This document shows, piece by piece, positions 32,363 to 45,737 of a stretch of DNA of 64,000 nt. A model generated the notes under the pieces. The model was not told where the DNA came from. It searched no databases and saw nothing but the letters and a program-made list of their open reading frames with translations. This stretch comes from Platycnemis pennipes (taxonomy: Eukaryota; Arthropoda; Insecta; Odonata; Platycnemididae), in NCBI GenBank assembly GCA_933228895.1, contig OW121847.1, forward strand, positions 82,687,656 to 82,751,655. Direction: 5' to 3'. How positions within the stretch are numbered: the first letter of the stretch is position 1; each line of letters begins with the position of its first letter. The position numbers and the translations under genes were made by a program.

Positions 32363-32665
32363 CGTCCTCCAAGGAAAGCAAATTTTCCCGAGCAGGACTT
32401 GCGGCCGAAGGGTAAGCTGGGAGGAGAAACTCGCTTCCGCGAGAGGTTGCCGAAGGTCGCAGCGTAGCTAAGGGTCTCGACGGGAGTGTGCCCCGCTGAA
32501 GAGGTTTGGAATTACGAAGTGGATTTGCTAACAGCGGAAATAGTTCATACACCCTTGTCGATCCGTGGTTGCATCTTGAAGAAGGCCGTCGCCTTAAAAC
32601 TGTTTTGGGTAGAGATTGATCTTTCTCATTGAGGAGGTGTGGTAGCTCACTGGTACTCACTTTCT
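32363..32665 (-). other. Possible non-coding first exon of the CRAL-TRIO gene
   Basis: On the minus strand a GC-richer segment ends with a near-perfect donor GAGGAC|GTGAGT (exon end at about 32363), facing the acceptor at 29464. Such an exon is required because the first coding exon starts at an acceptor. The segment has CpG content typical of unmethylated promoters. Its long open frame (to about 32660) has no recognisable domain, and splicing to 29463 would put that frame out of phase with MAGRG. The link is inference. Confidence 0.25.
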
Positions 32666-32819
32666 TTTTTTTTGCTCCCCATCAATATATTAAAGTCCTG
32701 AAAGCCATCTCAAAGGTATTACGATCGCAGAATGACATGGGTAAAATGAGATCGCATCCCAGGAATAAATATTTTTCCGATCGGCTTTGTCAAATCGAGT
32801 TCAAGTTTATCTGATCCCC

Positions 32820-35800
32820 TAACGTTATCATTTTAATTTACTTTCAGAAAATGAAAGACATCGGTCTAAGACAATAAAAATCCATTTACTAGGGCCAGGC
32901 ATCTTGGCATCTCTGATCTTGGGTACCACGAAAAGTTAATTAACAGAAATAATGTTGCTTAAATCCGTAAATTCATGAATCCCACACGTCATATTCACCT
33001 AATGGGGGCGTTTACTCGGAACCTGAAATAGCAATTTTGTAGAAGATATCGTTAGATGGAAACAAAAAAATAATTTTAGTGAAAAAATTAATCTTCTAAC
33101 CACAACCATTCACTCATAAATCCAAAATTTAAATAAGCAAAAGGTGACGCCCACCGAAAAAGCTGCTTTGATAACATTGACGTCATTTTCCTCCCGCCCT
33201 TGACTGCTTTTCGTGGAAGGGAGTGGAGGGGGGTTCTCGGAAGGACTGCTCGCACAGATGCTGTCGCAATTGCTCGTATTAGCAGAGTCAGCTGTGTTCC
33301 CCCATTGCGATAAGGCAAAGTAGCTTCGCGGGCTCAGTTGTCATTGGACGAAGTCGATACACGTCAGAGGTTGCACCACGCCCACTTTTCCGAAAGGGTT
33401 AATAACATCAGTTTTTCGCCGCTTATAACTCGAGAAATAATTGACGGATCCAAAAATAGAAAAATACGGGTATTTTTATTTCACAAACTCTATCAGATTC
33501 GTCAATAAAAAATATGGTAAACGACCCCATCAAATACGTTCCTTCATTCATCACGTCTGAAAATTAGATAGATTTTATCAATAAAGATACTTTAGTTTTT
33601 ATCGATAAAGATACTTTCTTATTAGACTGTGCACTCTTCAAAGTGAGAGGAGCCGTGCTCAATAGAGAATTCCAAATGAGCTCTTAGATACGATTAGTAT
33701 AAAATCGAGTGGCATATCCACTTTTCAACGCAAGCCCTTTTCCCCTGATTTATTTACATATTCTAGTTATGTTTTGTTCTTGCGCGTTTTAGATGATATG
33801 GCCGTGCAAATTGTAATTGAATCTTGCACGCATATATAAGAAACTGTTGAGAATAATGTACAAGTGAAATATCAGCCCAGTTAACCAACGGAGTAGTGAA
33901 GTTTTGTGAAACGACAATAATTCTCTTACTTTGTTTAGGAATTCCTCGTCGCATTAAAAGATGTGGATAATCCGTCTGTATAGAAAATATATAAACATTT
34001 TAGTATGTACTCTGCATATGATTTTTTACACCTTTATTTACATATTACGAGACGATCCCCCGCTAGAGCGTGGTAAGTTGATGATCCATGAAAAAACGGG
34101 CGAAAAGGGAGATGCGATTCAGTGTCCAGGGCTAAAATCTTTCGGAGTTAGGTATTACGTGAGAAAGAGCAATTCGTGAATATTTCTTTATAATCCCTCT
34201 CGTTTTGCCTCATAACTGCCATGTTAATGTGGCGTGAAGATGAAAGGTGAAATATGCATCACGATTCAGCCTTGAACTCTTACGATTTTAATTAATTTCG
34301 TATCTTAAATATGGCGTACACCCATTGAGTCTATGTACTAATTTCAATAGCCAATCAATATTTTCTGACTTTAATAGAAGCTTTTACGAACCGCTCAGCT
34401 TTCCTTCGTATCCATTTCCATTCTCGAATCGATTCTCTTATTAGTTGGGTACAAAATGCTCGCTAGCCCCCAGTCGTGACTAAAAGAATTCATATTGTTT
34501 CAGCAAAATGAAATGGTTCGAGTATCGTTTTGTTGGAAATGAAATGGTAGGTAACAGAATCATCAGAAAATGGCGTAATGTTGTTGGCCATTGTACAATT
34601 TATACCATTTTTATAGTATATACCGAAAGTCAAACTTTCTACGGTGCCTTCTTCTTGGCCTTTTCTTTCAGTAACATTTCCTTGTAAGACAATCTTGGAC
34701 ACCTAAACGATATCGGAGAAAACTACCTTGTTATATAAAAGCGGATAAGAAGATTGCGGAATACGTTACCCATGAAAAAATGTCAAACAACCGCTCAGTT
34801 CACCTGATGTGGGTCATGTTTTTATCCAATGTGCGTGCACACCTGAGTCAGTGGTGCATAAAATAATAAGTGAGAAAATTTTGCTGCAATCGATGCAACC
34901 AGCACAAGCGTAGGCGAAAAATGTGATGACGACGCCAGTCCGTGACGAGCGAGGATTGCGCAAGCAATTAAAAGAGCAGCGTGTTTTTCAGTCGGCAACA
35001 GCACCTGAGCGATTTGAAATGTTTCGATTTTGTAGCCGACCTTTTCCTGATAATGTTTAATTTGGCTCCATTGCTCCGAGTGCTAATGTGACGCCCCACG
35101 CACGATAATCGTGGTCGAAGTAATTACTGGAGCACACAATGAGAATCCCTGCCTAGAATAATAATGGTGAGTTGTTAAGTGATGGGAATAATAATTCATC
35201 GTCGATGTCTAAAGTAAAAGATAATCTGGATAAAACAGGTGGGAAAGGAATAAGACTTGGGAAATTACGTCCAGTCTTCTCGCGTACTGAAGTACACTAT
35301 GCACGTACAAGTTTATCAAGTCCCTTTGGTTTTTTATTGGCTGAGATTTTTTGGGAAGGATAAAATAGCTATGCCATTTTTCATTCCTGTAGTCTTTTAA
35401 AGCCTCGTAAAGGAGTTTAAGAAAATATTGCCTCTGGGTTTAATTTCTATTTTAAAACTATATTTCTCGACCGTTCGCAACTCAAGTCACTTCCTAAGCT
35501 GCAGAAAATCCTACGTTTGGTGTCACATTGAGCAATTCAAATGTCATGCTGTAATATTGCCGGGGCACCTCCTTGCAATAACATTGGCTGCAGATAGGAT
35601 GAGAAGAATTTTATTAGCGTAAGAAAATTTTAACCTGAGGAAGAGTTCGTAGAAAGAAAGCGAGTAACCCAAGACGCTGAGTTTGAGCGAAGGACGTGGA
35701 CTCCCATGCTTTTTTGGCTAGGGGACCTTTTCCTTTATGTTTGAGAAGTCGGTTGGTCGATGGATAATATTTGAGAATTCCTATTCCATCCTAACACTTT

Positions 35801-38370
35801 TTACAGAGTACTTACTTGCTTTTTTCTGCCGTGAAATAACTATATCAACATTCCGCGCAAGTCAGAATTTAGGTAAGCTTTTGACCCTCCATTATATTGT
35901 TATGAAAATGCAATCTCTTGTTTATTCAGAATAACTCCGAAAGTATATACGTCTTCATTCGTCCGCAGTAATTTTATAACAACAGGGAAAAAGATATCAG
36001 GAAATTCTGATCGGAACGATCATCTCGATGAAAAACTAACAAAATACTGTAAAGATGCGCACAATCATTCCTGGAGAAAACTTTAGAAGTGGTTTTAAAA
36101 GGCTTAGACAATTTAAGTTCCATTTTAAGCTCCGCTTGGAGCTTTGGGGCAAATACAGAATGAGTTAGGAGTTAGAGGAACCTAGTAAGTGCCTAGGAGC
36201 TAGCTGATGACTCTTAGCACTAGCGCTTCGAAATAAAGAATACGGTAGGGAATTAAAAGCCTAATTAAGCTCTATTTTTTCCATAAGCTCCGGAGCTTCG
36301 AGTTACAGAATAAACCTACCTGGCCTTCTTCTTGCATTTCATAATACTAATTTTTGCTTTATAGTTTAAAATTTAAGTACAGTAGACGCAAATGGCTTGA
36401 AAAATACCCTTATTTTATTTTATAACAATAAATTTTGTAGTTCATTAGACATATTATTTTCCTGTACTTCGAATGTTTGAGCGAAATTGTTCCATTACAG
36501 CACAGATGATGCGTATATTTTATTGATCCCTCCAGGATGGTATGTTATGTGTCGCGTATTCGGTCCAACGTGGTATTTACCGTTTTAAAACCTTGTTCTC
36601 CAACATTGCAATGAATATATCCCATACACAGCAGGCTCCCACATGGAACTACTATCTGCACGTAAACGTACATACATTAAAGGAAAATAAACTTACATTA
36701 AGCTATTCAAGCTAAGCCCCTTCCATTATGTTATTTAACTTAGTCAAATTCCAAGTTTACGATGTGCTATGCTGTCATTTCCATTTGACAATATTAGTAA
36801 ACTCTCTTTTAGAACCAAGTCCAAATTATCATCTTCTGAGACATTGACCTTTAATGAGAGTATCAAGCGCTCGCCTTGAAAATTTCCGATGAGACATCAG
36901 TTTTTTTCGCTGACCGTGAAATTTCGCGGCTAAAATTGCGCTCGGTCAGATGTAAATAACCTCAGGGAGTGCAATTCCCTCAGGCAGTGTCAAGGACGGT
37001 AACCATTCGCTCCAAACATCCTGCTACACAGAGTAATTTCATTTATCTTTTAGGCTATGGTTCTTTTAACTGATTATTTATCGGGTTAACAAATTAATAT
37101 CTAAAATATGGAACAAGTTAATTTGAGAAATAATGAGTGGTGACTATGAAAAAACATTAAAAACTTGTCTGGTAATTTTCGATCGATTTGTGCAAGCAGA
37201 TGGCAAAGTGATTGAAAATAGCGAGTGGAGAATGCTTGGTAGCTTTGAAGCTATTAGAGTTTCCTAATATGTCGTGTTGTAGTTATTATTATGAAAGTAA
37301 ATAGCAGTTAAAAAGAAGAAAGGGAAGTATTCTCGTGGGTATCTATTCAGTGAAGTTTGAAGTGATGAAATGTTTTTGAAGCAGAGTCAAGGATTGTTTG
37401 GAATGCGATTAGGTTTAATTGCTTATCCCCAAAGAATGCTTCACTCCTTCGCCATTTCCGCATTGATTGCAGGAATGACAATCCATCTCGTTTTATGATA
37501 ATTGATATGTGATACAAGCGACGACGAGAGTAAAGTTAAGCAACACTTCTCTTGCCTTTGTATTTCCACAGGATTCTAAGCTTCAAAACATTACTTCGAT
37601 TTCATGGCAATGACTGGTCACATTGCCCTTTAGACGCAGAGTCTAAGGTGATATTTGAGTTAAAATTCCACCGCTTAAGTCTTCACTGAACTCTAAAACT
37701 CCCGAATCAGAGCATTTCAAACCAGTTTTATCGCTGTGATTCTTATTACGGTGTCATATCAACTCCTTAGATCCCTCTGTCCCAAGAAACTGCCCCAGTC
37801 ACAAATCCTAATACGGTGCCTCTGAGGCGGTCAACTGCTCCCGTTAACCTCATCGGTGCTGCAGTAAGGAGCAGTCAACACATTACCGAAAAGGCAAGGA
37901 ATCAAGCCATTTTTTGTCGCGAGTTCATAGATGGTGATTCCAGTGACATTAACTCTAATTCGAGGATTGGAGGAGTTTGGAAAAGACCCCCTAGCGATCT
38001 TGTCCGCATCATTTTATAAGTATTTCTCGCATTGCTCTTAATGAATAATTCTGACATTATCTTCATTGCATATTTTAATAATATTCATGCAGCTGTTTTA
38101 CTCTCTCGTGTAAGCATATTTCCATTGAAAAATTCCTTGTTTGTCTTAATATGTGTTTTCCCCCATCGTTTTTCTTTCCCTATTCCATGCATTCAAGCCT
38201 TGATAGTTAAAATGAAAAGGATATCCACCTAGCGTAGCAAACGCGGAGGTGCCTCCTTTTGAAAAAAAATTACCATATTCAAGTATTTTACTGACATTTC
38301 ACTGAACGTGGGAAGTTTACTCTGGCATTCGGTTTTTATACATATCACCTTACAGCATAATAAACTTAGG
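32820..38370. other. Intergenic DNA, no gene recognised
   Basis: The stretch is AT-rich with ordinary CpG content. Open frames are all below 75 codons and lack domain features. Near 33566-33620 a short direct repeat of the form TATCRATAAAGATACTTT occurs twice. At 36125-36310 the words AAGCTCC..GGAGCTT and TACAGAAT recur about 160 bp apart. No LINE or SINE with a recognisable signature was seen. Confidence 0.4.
36100..36315. repeat. Unclassified repeat-like segment with recurring AGCTCC words
   Basis: TTTTAAGCTCCGCTTGGAGC (36121-36140) and CATAAGCTCCGGAGCTTCGA (36281-36300) are similar, each followed by a TACAGAAT word, with AGGAGTTAGAGGAACC and TAGGAGCTAGC between. It could be a degraded MITE or tandem repeat. 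No clear ends or target duplication were found. Confidence 0.3.
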
Positions 38371-38374
38371 TTTT

Positions 38375-39110
38375 CTTCATCATCGGTCAACAATCCTAGG
38401 ATTGGTTTTACGCAGCCCTCCACTCTATCCTTCTATTGACCAACCTCTTCATATTATTATAATTCCTCTCTTTCATATCCTTCACGACCTGTTCCGTGTA
38501 TCTCACACGACGCCTTCTTTTGCCGCTCTTCCCGTTCACTTTTCCCTCGACGATTGTCTTCATCAGGCCATCATGTCTTACGATATGGCCGATTAGGTTG
38601 TCCCGTCTACTTCTTTGAGTTTTCAGCAGACTTCTCTTTTCTCCCACTCTTTTCAAGACTTCTTCGTTTGTCACTCATTCGATCCATTTTATCTTCATTC
38701 TTCTGTAGCAACACATTTCGAATTCTTCCACCATTTTCTTTTCCGCTGCTGCCATCGTCCATGCCTCACTGCTGTAAAGAAACATGCTCCAGATGTACCT
38801 CCTGATGAATTGTTTCCTTACTTCAACGCTTGTATTTCCAGATGTAAGTAGATTCTTCTTTTGATAGAATGCCCTTTTTGCCTGAGCTATTCTACTGACT
38901 ATTTCTTTCTTGCTTCGTCCATCGTTGGTTACTCGGCTTCCCAGGTCACAGAACTCTTTCACCTCATCCAGTTTTTGCTTCCCTAGTTTAACGTTGGTTT
39001 TGGCCTCTTCTCTCTTGTTGCACACTATCTTAGTTTTCTTCAGTTTGATTTTCAGACTTATGTTTTGTACGATGTTTTTATCTACTCCCTCCTCTCCGGA
39101 TACCATCGAA
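38375..39110 (-). pseudogene. 3' end of an ENR1/RTE-like LINE, copy 1
   Basis: Read on the minus strand, the frame continues from 39106 to 38408 with a single in-frame stop at 38677-38675. It carries TKIVCNKREEAK, KLDEVKEFCDLGSRVTNDG (the usual F-KYLGS--T-DG block), IWSMFLYSSEAWTM, EMCCYRRMKIKWIE and NLIGHIVRHDGL, and ends RRIEWRAA. These are the C-terminal blocks of LINE polyproteins often labelled endonuclease-reverse transcriptase. The RT palm is missing (5' truncation). The 3' tail holds the palindrome CAATCCTAGGATTG and ends in GATGATG-type repeats. The clade assignment is tentative. Confidence 0.8.
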
Positions 39111-40430
39111 GTCTATTTTCTTCCCCCATTTTCCTATCTCCTCAACAGAACCTTTATAATACGGTTCCCCGTATCACTCACACATTTTAACTCTATAATT
39201 GTCATTATCAACTCTACTTTCCCCCACCACATTTGACCCTTCTTCGTTTGACTTATTTTCTACCTGATTTGGTGGGCGTTGAACAATGAAGGGCGACAAG
39301 GATCGGAGCACCATCATATTAACCGCTCAGCAATTTTTTTTCAATAGAGTTTCCGGCGTTCTGAATCCTTTATTATCCTCTGACACTTCGGCAAGACGAC
39401 TGTAGGCGCCATTGTTGGACGAAGGAGAGTGAGATTTTTTCTAATGGATTACGTGTGGCATCGAAGGTGCACGGACACAGATACGAAGGAGGTTCCAGTA
39501 CAGCTAAATACGGGCAGGACCCCATCACAGACGGAGCGGAAAGCGAATGAGAATTTCCAATTCGGAATCAGCCGCCGTTCGCCGTTTCCGATCGTGAGAA
39601 CACGAAAAATCCGGATCTGGGCCAAAGGCGGTCGCGAATGTACGCTTCGTCCGAGAGGGAGGCGGTCGCAGCTTACGATAGAGAAGTGTAGTAATCGTTG
39701 TAACCTAATTGCACCGTTTATTCTAGGTGCGCGCTACGCAGAGTCCCCACTCCCACACCGTCGGCCAGTCGACGCAAAACTTGAGGACGTGACCCTTTCG
39801 ACGATCGCAGATATGTTCTCGAGGGTCATGGTAGTGTATACACAGCAGCGGAGCTACCTTACGTGGGGCTTGGGAAGTCCATATAAGCGAAGCAGAGCTG
39901 AAGGTAAACTTTGAGACTCATACAATTAATGAGAATCGCAGTGCTCGTTTCAGCCATTTGCCCATCATCTGTTATACCTAACTTCTGGAACCGGTCGTAT
40001 AATTCCAATTAGTTGTGAAGTCCCAAATTGAGCCTTTGATTGTGTTTCACCATGTAAAGATAACACAGAGTTTGCAGTGAGTCGTTAAGTATCAACAGGG
40101 AAAACCCTTTTTGTGAAATCAACGTGTCGTCAGAAAATTTTCTTTAGTTCAGAGACCTTGAGCAAGGGTTGATAGATACATTAGTACGGAGCCTGACATT
40201 TGTATGTATTTTACCCTTTTAGTTACAAAACGAACGTTTGGCAGTAGATGTGTCCAGTGCATGTGTGTAAGATTTTTTCTGAATGTCAAAAGCAAAAAAG
40301 GTGATGTTTAAGTCATATCAGAAAGGGCTTCTGTGAAATAACCTGCGAGAATTCATGAAACTCACCAGTATCATCTTAAGGTTACCTGAATGCTGAGACC
40401 CGGTCGAAAAATGAAACAGCTGTGTGATGT
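39111..40430. other. Segment between two LINE tails, with an unassigned ORF
   Basis: It contains the 161-codon open frame at 39429-39914, treated separately. Otherwise it is AT-rich with nothing recognised. Confidence 0.4.
39429..39914 (+). other. Unassigned 161-codon open frame in CpG-rich DNA
   Basis: This is the longest open frame in the right half not explained by a retroelement. It begins MRFFLMDYVWHRRCTDTDTK, is basic, and has no signal peptide, membrane segment or motif I recognise. The DNA from about 39430 to 39900 is clearly GC- and CpG-richer than its surroundings. It could be a promoter or exon segment of an unseen gene, part of a repeat, or chance in GC-rich DNA. No splice or start context decides. 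Confidence 0.2.
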
Positions 40431-40433
40431 ACA

Positions 40434-40850
40434 TCATCATCGGTCAACAATTCTAGGATTGGTTTGACGCAGCCCTCTACTCGATTCTACTGTCGGCCAA
40501 CCTCTTCATATCAACGTAATTTTCCTCTTTTACATCCTTCACAACTTTCTCTATATATCTCATACGAGGCCTGCCTTTTCCATTCTTACCGTTCACTTTT
40601 CCCTCGACAATTGTCTTCATTAGGCCATCGTGTCTAAGATATGGCTGATTAAGTTGTCCCGTCTTTTTTTAGGTTTTTCAGTAGACATCAATTTTCTCCC
40701 ACTCCTCTTCAGACTTCTTCGTTTGTCAGACGGTCGATCCATTTTATCTTCATCATTCATCGGTAGCACTGCATTTCCAATGCTTCCAGCCTTGACTTCT
40801 CTGCTGCTGTTATCCTCCATGCTTCGCTGCCATGTGATGTTCAACGAACG
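40434..40850 (-). pseudogene. 3' end of an ENR1/RTE-like LINE, copy 2
   Basis: On the minus strand the sequence matches copy 1 at 38.4 kb: NDEDKMDRPSDKRRSLKRSG, KKRRDNLISHIL, and a shared 3' tail with TTGTTGACCGATGATGATG (end near 40434). The frame breaks inside the conserved GHILRHDGL block (DTMA, stop). It is shorter than copy 1, starting within the block that precedes the Cys-rich EMxCYRR motif. Confidence 0.75.
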
Positions 40851-43800
40851 TAATCATTCCCTTTTTAATTCAGGTGCATTAAAATCTTTCAGTGACAATT
40901 ACTTTTTTATGGTCACGCATCAAGATAGAGAGATTTGGCGTTAAATTATTCTCCATTTAGTTTGTAGTTAATGATTTGTTCGGGATTGGACGGCTCGTAG
41001 TGGCCTTCCGGGTGAAAGGACCTGCCCCTATGATTTTTCCCCATCCTTTGCCTCGTGCTGTCAGTTGGGACTTAACTGCATACTCCTTGATTCGCATTCC
41101 TAAGATACGGGCGCTGCAGGTCTGCCTGAGCGTTCTGACCTTAATGCGGAGTTGCGGACCGTAATTACTGACATGCCCGAATACCGCCTCGAGGGAGGAA
41201 AGAAAGCTGAATAAATAGATTGGAATCCAATATTCCCATTCACCCTCGCAAAAGTAACTGTTTCTGCGGAGTTCGGTGAAGAGAAGGAAGGATATATCGA
41301 TAGAGGAATCACACGTTTCACAATATAGTTGTGGCTTGTGAAACCATAAAAACTTGAAATTCGAAGACGTTTTTGTTCTTTAAGCGAGGAATGTGTCATC
41401 AAAACAATGTCCGGTTTATGTAATCTACATATTTGAATTTTTTCTCCTTTTTCGAGAGCATTTTTAAATGTTATTAAAACCCTGCATGTGGAATTGATCT
41501 CTTGATTAAAATTCATTTATGAAGTTAAAAGCTTCGAATTTCGCTTGACTCAAGGTGACTGATTCATGAATTTGCGATGAATATCAAAACTTAAGTAACG
41601 CCTAATTGCTCGTCATTCAGTAATGACTCGAGCACTAAAATGCCGTTTAACTCGTACAGTTTCTTCGTGGGACTTGTCTTTTGCATGTGCTGAATTTATC
41701 CCAATGTTTACTGGAATGGCTAAAACTGCCGAAAAATATCGGGAATTTCCGATTTTCAGTTCACGGATGATTGACGTTGTCTTATGCTCTTATTACGCTG
41801 ATGATAATCACTGGCGTATGGTGATGGATTCACTAGACTTATGAACTCTTGAACTTTCAAAATAGTTGGATGAATCCGAAAATGTCTCGATTTTTCCCAC
41901 GTTCGGGAAAGATCCATTGCGCGAGATAAGCTCGTATTTCGAGACCACGCCCTCGGGAGAGAGAGATAACGTCAATGTTCCGCGGAAGGAGGAATTGTTT
42001 GAGTTGGCATGAGGGCTTCCCTGGCCCATATCTCGAGTGTTGCTTTGGGAAAAAAGAGAGGTTAGAGCTGAGGAGATAATCTTTCCCATTTAGGATAGGT
42101 TGACATTTGGCTACAGATTACATTTGTTGAAACAGAGGAAGGGTGGACGTAAACTCGGATTTGGCATTGGCCAACAAAAGGAGTCGAAGGGTCCACAGTT
42201 TAAGGTCCCAGCCTCCGGTGGGAGTGCAGTAGTTTAAGTACTTTTTACTCTGTGCTCAATCAGGAACCGAAATCCCAGGAAAAATGCCATTCTCAGGTTA
42301 CGAAGCCGGACCCTCGAGATAGGAAACTAGTACCTACTATTGCTATAAAAGTTATGCTTTTCTTAAATTCTCCCATAATAACAAGAAAGGGTGCATTTGG
42401 GATTCCAAAGAGTTTACTTTTTATCATGCCTTCATCCCATCAAGTGATTCCATAAAACGTCTTTTGAATCAATCCAGTTAATGGCCCACCCCACAAACTT
42501 CGATTTTTTCTGTCGAGTTCAAATCAAGTCTTTCATGAGGCGTCAATTACACTCTCCAAAAATAAATTTAATGGGTCGCGTTGCGAGAATGAAGATTAAA
42601 TTGCGGTTTAGACTGACCCTGCCAAAAGCGGATAAAAAAACTATTTTTGGCTTGTGAGAATGCGGGTTTGGCTCGATTGCGTCAAAGCAAAAAGCTACCA
42701 ACGTCCGCAGCCCATTTCGGTCTGATGTATTTTCAACTTGATGCCTCGCAGTTTTTGTTAACTTCATTATAACGATTCCAGATAAAAAATATTTGCAGCC
42801 AGCAATGCTACCTATTTAATAGAGGTGAACCATGGTATTCGAAATCCGTGATGACAGCTTATCCTCGTCATCGAAAGCTAGATCGAGTCCAGTCCACGAC
42901 TTTTTAATACTCAGCTTAAACCGTGGCATCAACTTTATTCTTACTATCCACCCATAGTCACTCGTCTACGGTATCTCGCTACCATAACTCAAGTGCCTAT
43001 GCTGCTTCCGACACCAGGTTTCATCCACCAGTTTTCATGCCCCGCTCAACTATACTCCTAACGCAAGGCTGTTCAAGTAATGTCGCGGAAGCAATTTATA
43101 GCTGTTCTTGCTAACCTTAGCGTTCGCGGACGCCACAATCTTTGGAGATGCAGTCTTTTAATCCGCAAGACAAGAAAGGCGTTTGGACTCGAGACCGGTG
43201 TGTGGCGTGAAACTACCCTTGTATGTATGTACTTACCATGTGATCCGCTAATTATACCGCCCTCCGTGCCTTCGCCTGACCAGCGAAGTAAATACTACTC
43301 GATCGGTATGTGATTAGCATGTAGTGTTATTTAAGATGTCAAAACTTAGTGCGGAAACCTCTCGAAGGGAGCATCCCATGCATTCCGTAAACTGAGCTAT
43401 CCTTTTAATGTTCGTGTGAAATAGATAGTAGGACGTGTTTGCAGGCGGCAGATATCAGCATTATTTTATATATTAGTATGTACGGTAAACCATTAAGCGA
43501 TGGTCTTCTGTCAAAAATGGTGCGCTTCAATCGGTACCCTAGTCTTTCTCTTCGCTTCAAATAAGTTGGTGGGGGGGGGGGAGGTAAAACGCACCAAAGA
43601 GGGAGGGGGAGTGTAAAACGCACTCCCTTTCACTTCTTATTGCGAGAGGCTACCAGGCGATATCGGAGTTCTCACGTGCTCAAATAACTTCAGATATATG
43701 CCGTCCACAGCAATACCTATTCTTGCTTATTTTAGCGCATGTCAATAACGCTAGTTTTAACTACAGTGGGCTCCGACTCCCTGTGTTCGATATGGACTTT

Positions 43801-44235
43801 GATTAACTCACTCAGACAAGGCTTTGCGTCTCGGTAAAATAAAGTGAAAAAAGTACCAGCGAAATCCCCTGCTATTTTGAAGAGAATCGGACATCCCTAT
43901 TTTTTAATGTGTCAATAAATTTCAAGGGAGGGATTTCTAGCGTAGGGATGACTAGCAGAGAGGGTAATTTGTATCGTAATAATCATTGACATTTTACAAG
44001 AGGATGAAATGTGGGGTAAATCTCCATTAGCCTCTTTCCTCATGCTATCACAAGATTAGCGAATTAATTTTGTCACGTTCGGACATGCTGAGAGGGTCGT
44101 AATTCAGCACTAGCAGTAACTGCTAGTAATGGATGTGTTATTCGGGTATAGGAATGAAGTAGCTTGGCCCTAATAAAGGTAAATTTGATGTCTCACTCTA
44201 AAGTAAAATGCTAATTCAGGAAATGTAAACCAATT
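40851..44235. other. Intergenic DNA, no gene recognised
   Basis: Open frames (for example the one on the minus strand at 41100-41516) have no domain I can name. A G-run with flanking GTAAAACGCAC direct repeats lies at 43568-43630. Otherwise featureless. Confidence 0.4.
43568..43630 (+). repeat. G-run and GTAAAACGCAC direct repeat
   Basis: About a dozen G follow TTGGT, and GTAAAACGCAC occurs twice, 39 bp apart, separated by a purine-rich GAGGGAGGGGGAG. It is a small simple-sequence patch. Confidence 0.6.
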
Positions 44236-44239
44236 CTTG

Positions 44240-44320
44240 GTAATTGGATTGGTGTAGTGGATAGGTATTGGTTTTCCATCATGAGATCCAGTTTTTAAAT
44301 CTTGGTAGTGTCATAGTAAA
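44240..44320 (+). repeat. Degenerate tRNA-like SINE head
   Basis: An A-box-like TGGTGTAGTGG (44250-44260) is followed about 40 nt later by CAGTTTTTAAATCTTGG, a damaged B-box region. It is recognisable mainly by the tRNA-like spacing. Confidence 0.35.
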
Positions 44321-45412
44321 GTATTCAGTGGAATACAAGACAAATACGAGTGAATCCTCGTCCACGTTAATCGTTTCCCCTCGTCGCCTAAGCTTCTCAG
44401 GACTCCACTTCGCCATGGAAGTTACAAGGTTGAGTTTTGATACTAGTTTTGGAGTGGTCATCAGGATGGAAATCTTGATCACTGCCTCCAGGGGTCCTCC
44501 AACGAACAGCTAAACTTTTACCTTTCACCCTTTCAATTACAGCGCCAGTATTTACTAAATCGTTCGGCTCAGGGTTAGAGAAAAGGATGCAGTATTTTAA
44601 TGAATGACAGCTTAATAAATTAAGTAATATTTAATATTTTTCCTCATCATAAAAATTCTATTATGTCATCTAAGTATCTCAGCATTTGAGGCAAAAACAA
44701 ATGCTTGTTAAGTTTCTCCATTGTGTAGGGAACGTTTGCCGAGGATCCCCCAACTGGAATTCTCTGCCAGGGGTTTAAATCAGGGTTTTAGAACCTTTGT
44801 GTTTTTAGAATTGTCAACAAATAGATATTTCAACTTGCTCCATCTACTAACTAATTTTTAATTAAAACAATTTAAGCGTTTAGTTGATCATTTCCCGTCG
44901 CATCGCATTAAAACACGTCACACGTCATACACGTCAAATAATGAAACTACGATTCCTACTTCCTACGGAGAACTTCTCGGCTGGTAATCACCGTAGCCAA
45001 TTGACCTTCAGGAGTCTAGAACATTCATGTATATTCCGCGTGACTCCTTTCAGCAGCAGGGACTGCTTTACGTATGTAGAATCGTGGCCGTGAGGCTCCT
45101 CTTCTCAGCCATTAAAGCGGTAGTTACTAAAGGCATTAAATAACGATAATGTTGGCAGCTGATCAAATGTATGACATTTAAGATGCATGGTTGTTAATTG
45201 TGGATTGCTGCGGTAAATAATATGAAACATAGTGTAAACTATGCTCAGTGAGAATCGTCGCGACGGCTTGTGATTGAAGTCGATTATCATAATAACAACT
45301 AGTTCCTGATTCAATGCCAACGGGTCAAGATAAGAGCAGATCTTGCTTGCGATTGGATTGGAGTGAAATACGTTTAAATGCCGAGGTTAGCGAAGAGAAT
45401 TTCACAGCTAAT

Positions 45413-45548
45413 CGCATCAGCCAGGTCGGCTTGGCAAAGCATAGGTCACAGGTTTGAATCCCGCCTCGAACACGGGCGTTGTGTTTATCTCAGGATTGAG
45501 ATTACTATCAGGTTAGGCTATTATGGTGCAATATAACCTTAGCTTGGT
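45413..45548 (+). repeat. SINE, shared-tail family, plus orientation
   Basis: The head has AGCCAGGTCGGCTTGGC and a B box GGTTTGAATCC (45451-45461). The body includes CCCGCCTCGAACACGGGCG. The tail reads GTGTTTATCTCAGGATTGAG, then GGTTAGGC and GTGCAATATAACCTTAGC. The tail recurs in other copies at 45.8, 46.6, 47.9, 56.4 and 63.9 kb. Confidence 0.65.
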
Positions 45549-45737
45549 GCACCTCAAAACCTAATTCTATTGTTGCTGCCAGAATCGTTTTTTTCTCGAA
45601 TAGAAAGAGATAGCACTGGATGAAAATGATCCAGCCATGATATTTTTCGAGTGGGACATGGAGATTTAAAAGCAAATAAAACTGATCTTCACTAGCCTCT
45701 GATCTGGGAGAAATCAATGGTTGATTAGGATGTAGAT

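Noticed and set aside
32259..32660. 133-codon minus-strand frame as a protein-coding gene
   Set aside because: No domain, and splicing at the only good donor would put it out of phase with the CRAL-TRIO protein. Kept only as a possible non-coding exon.
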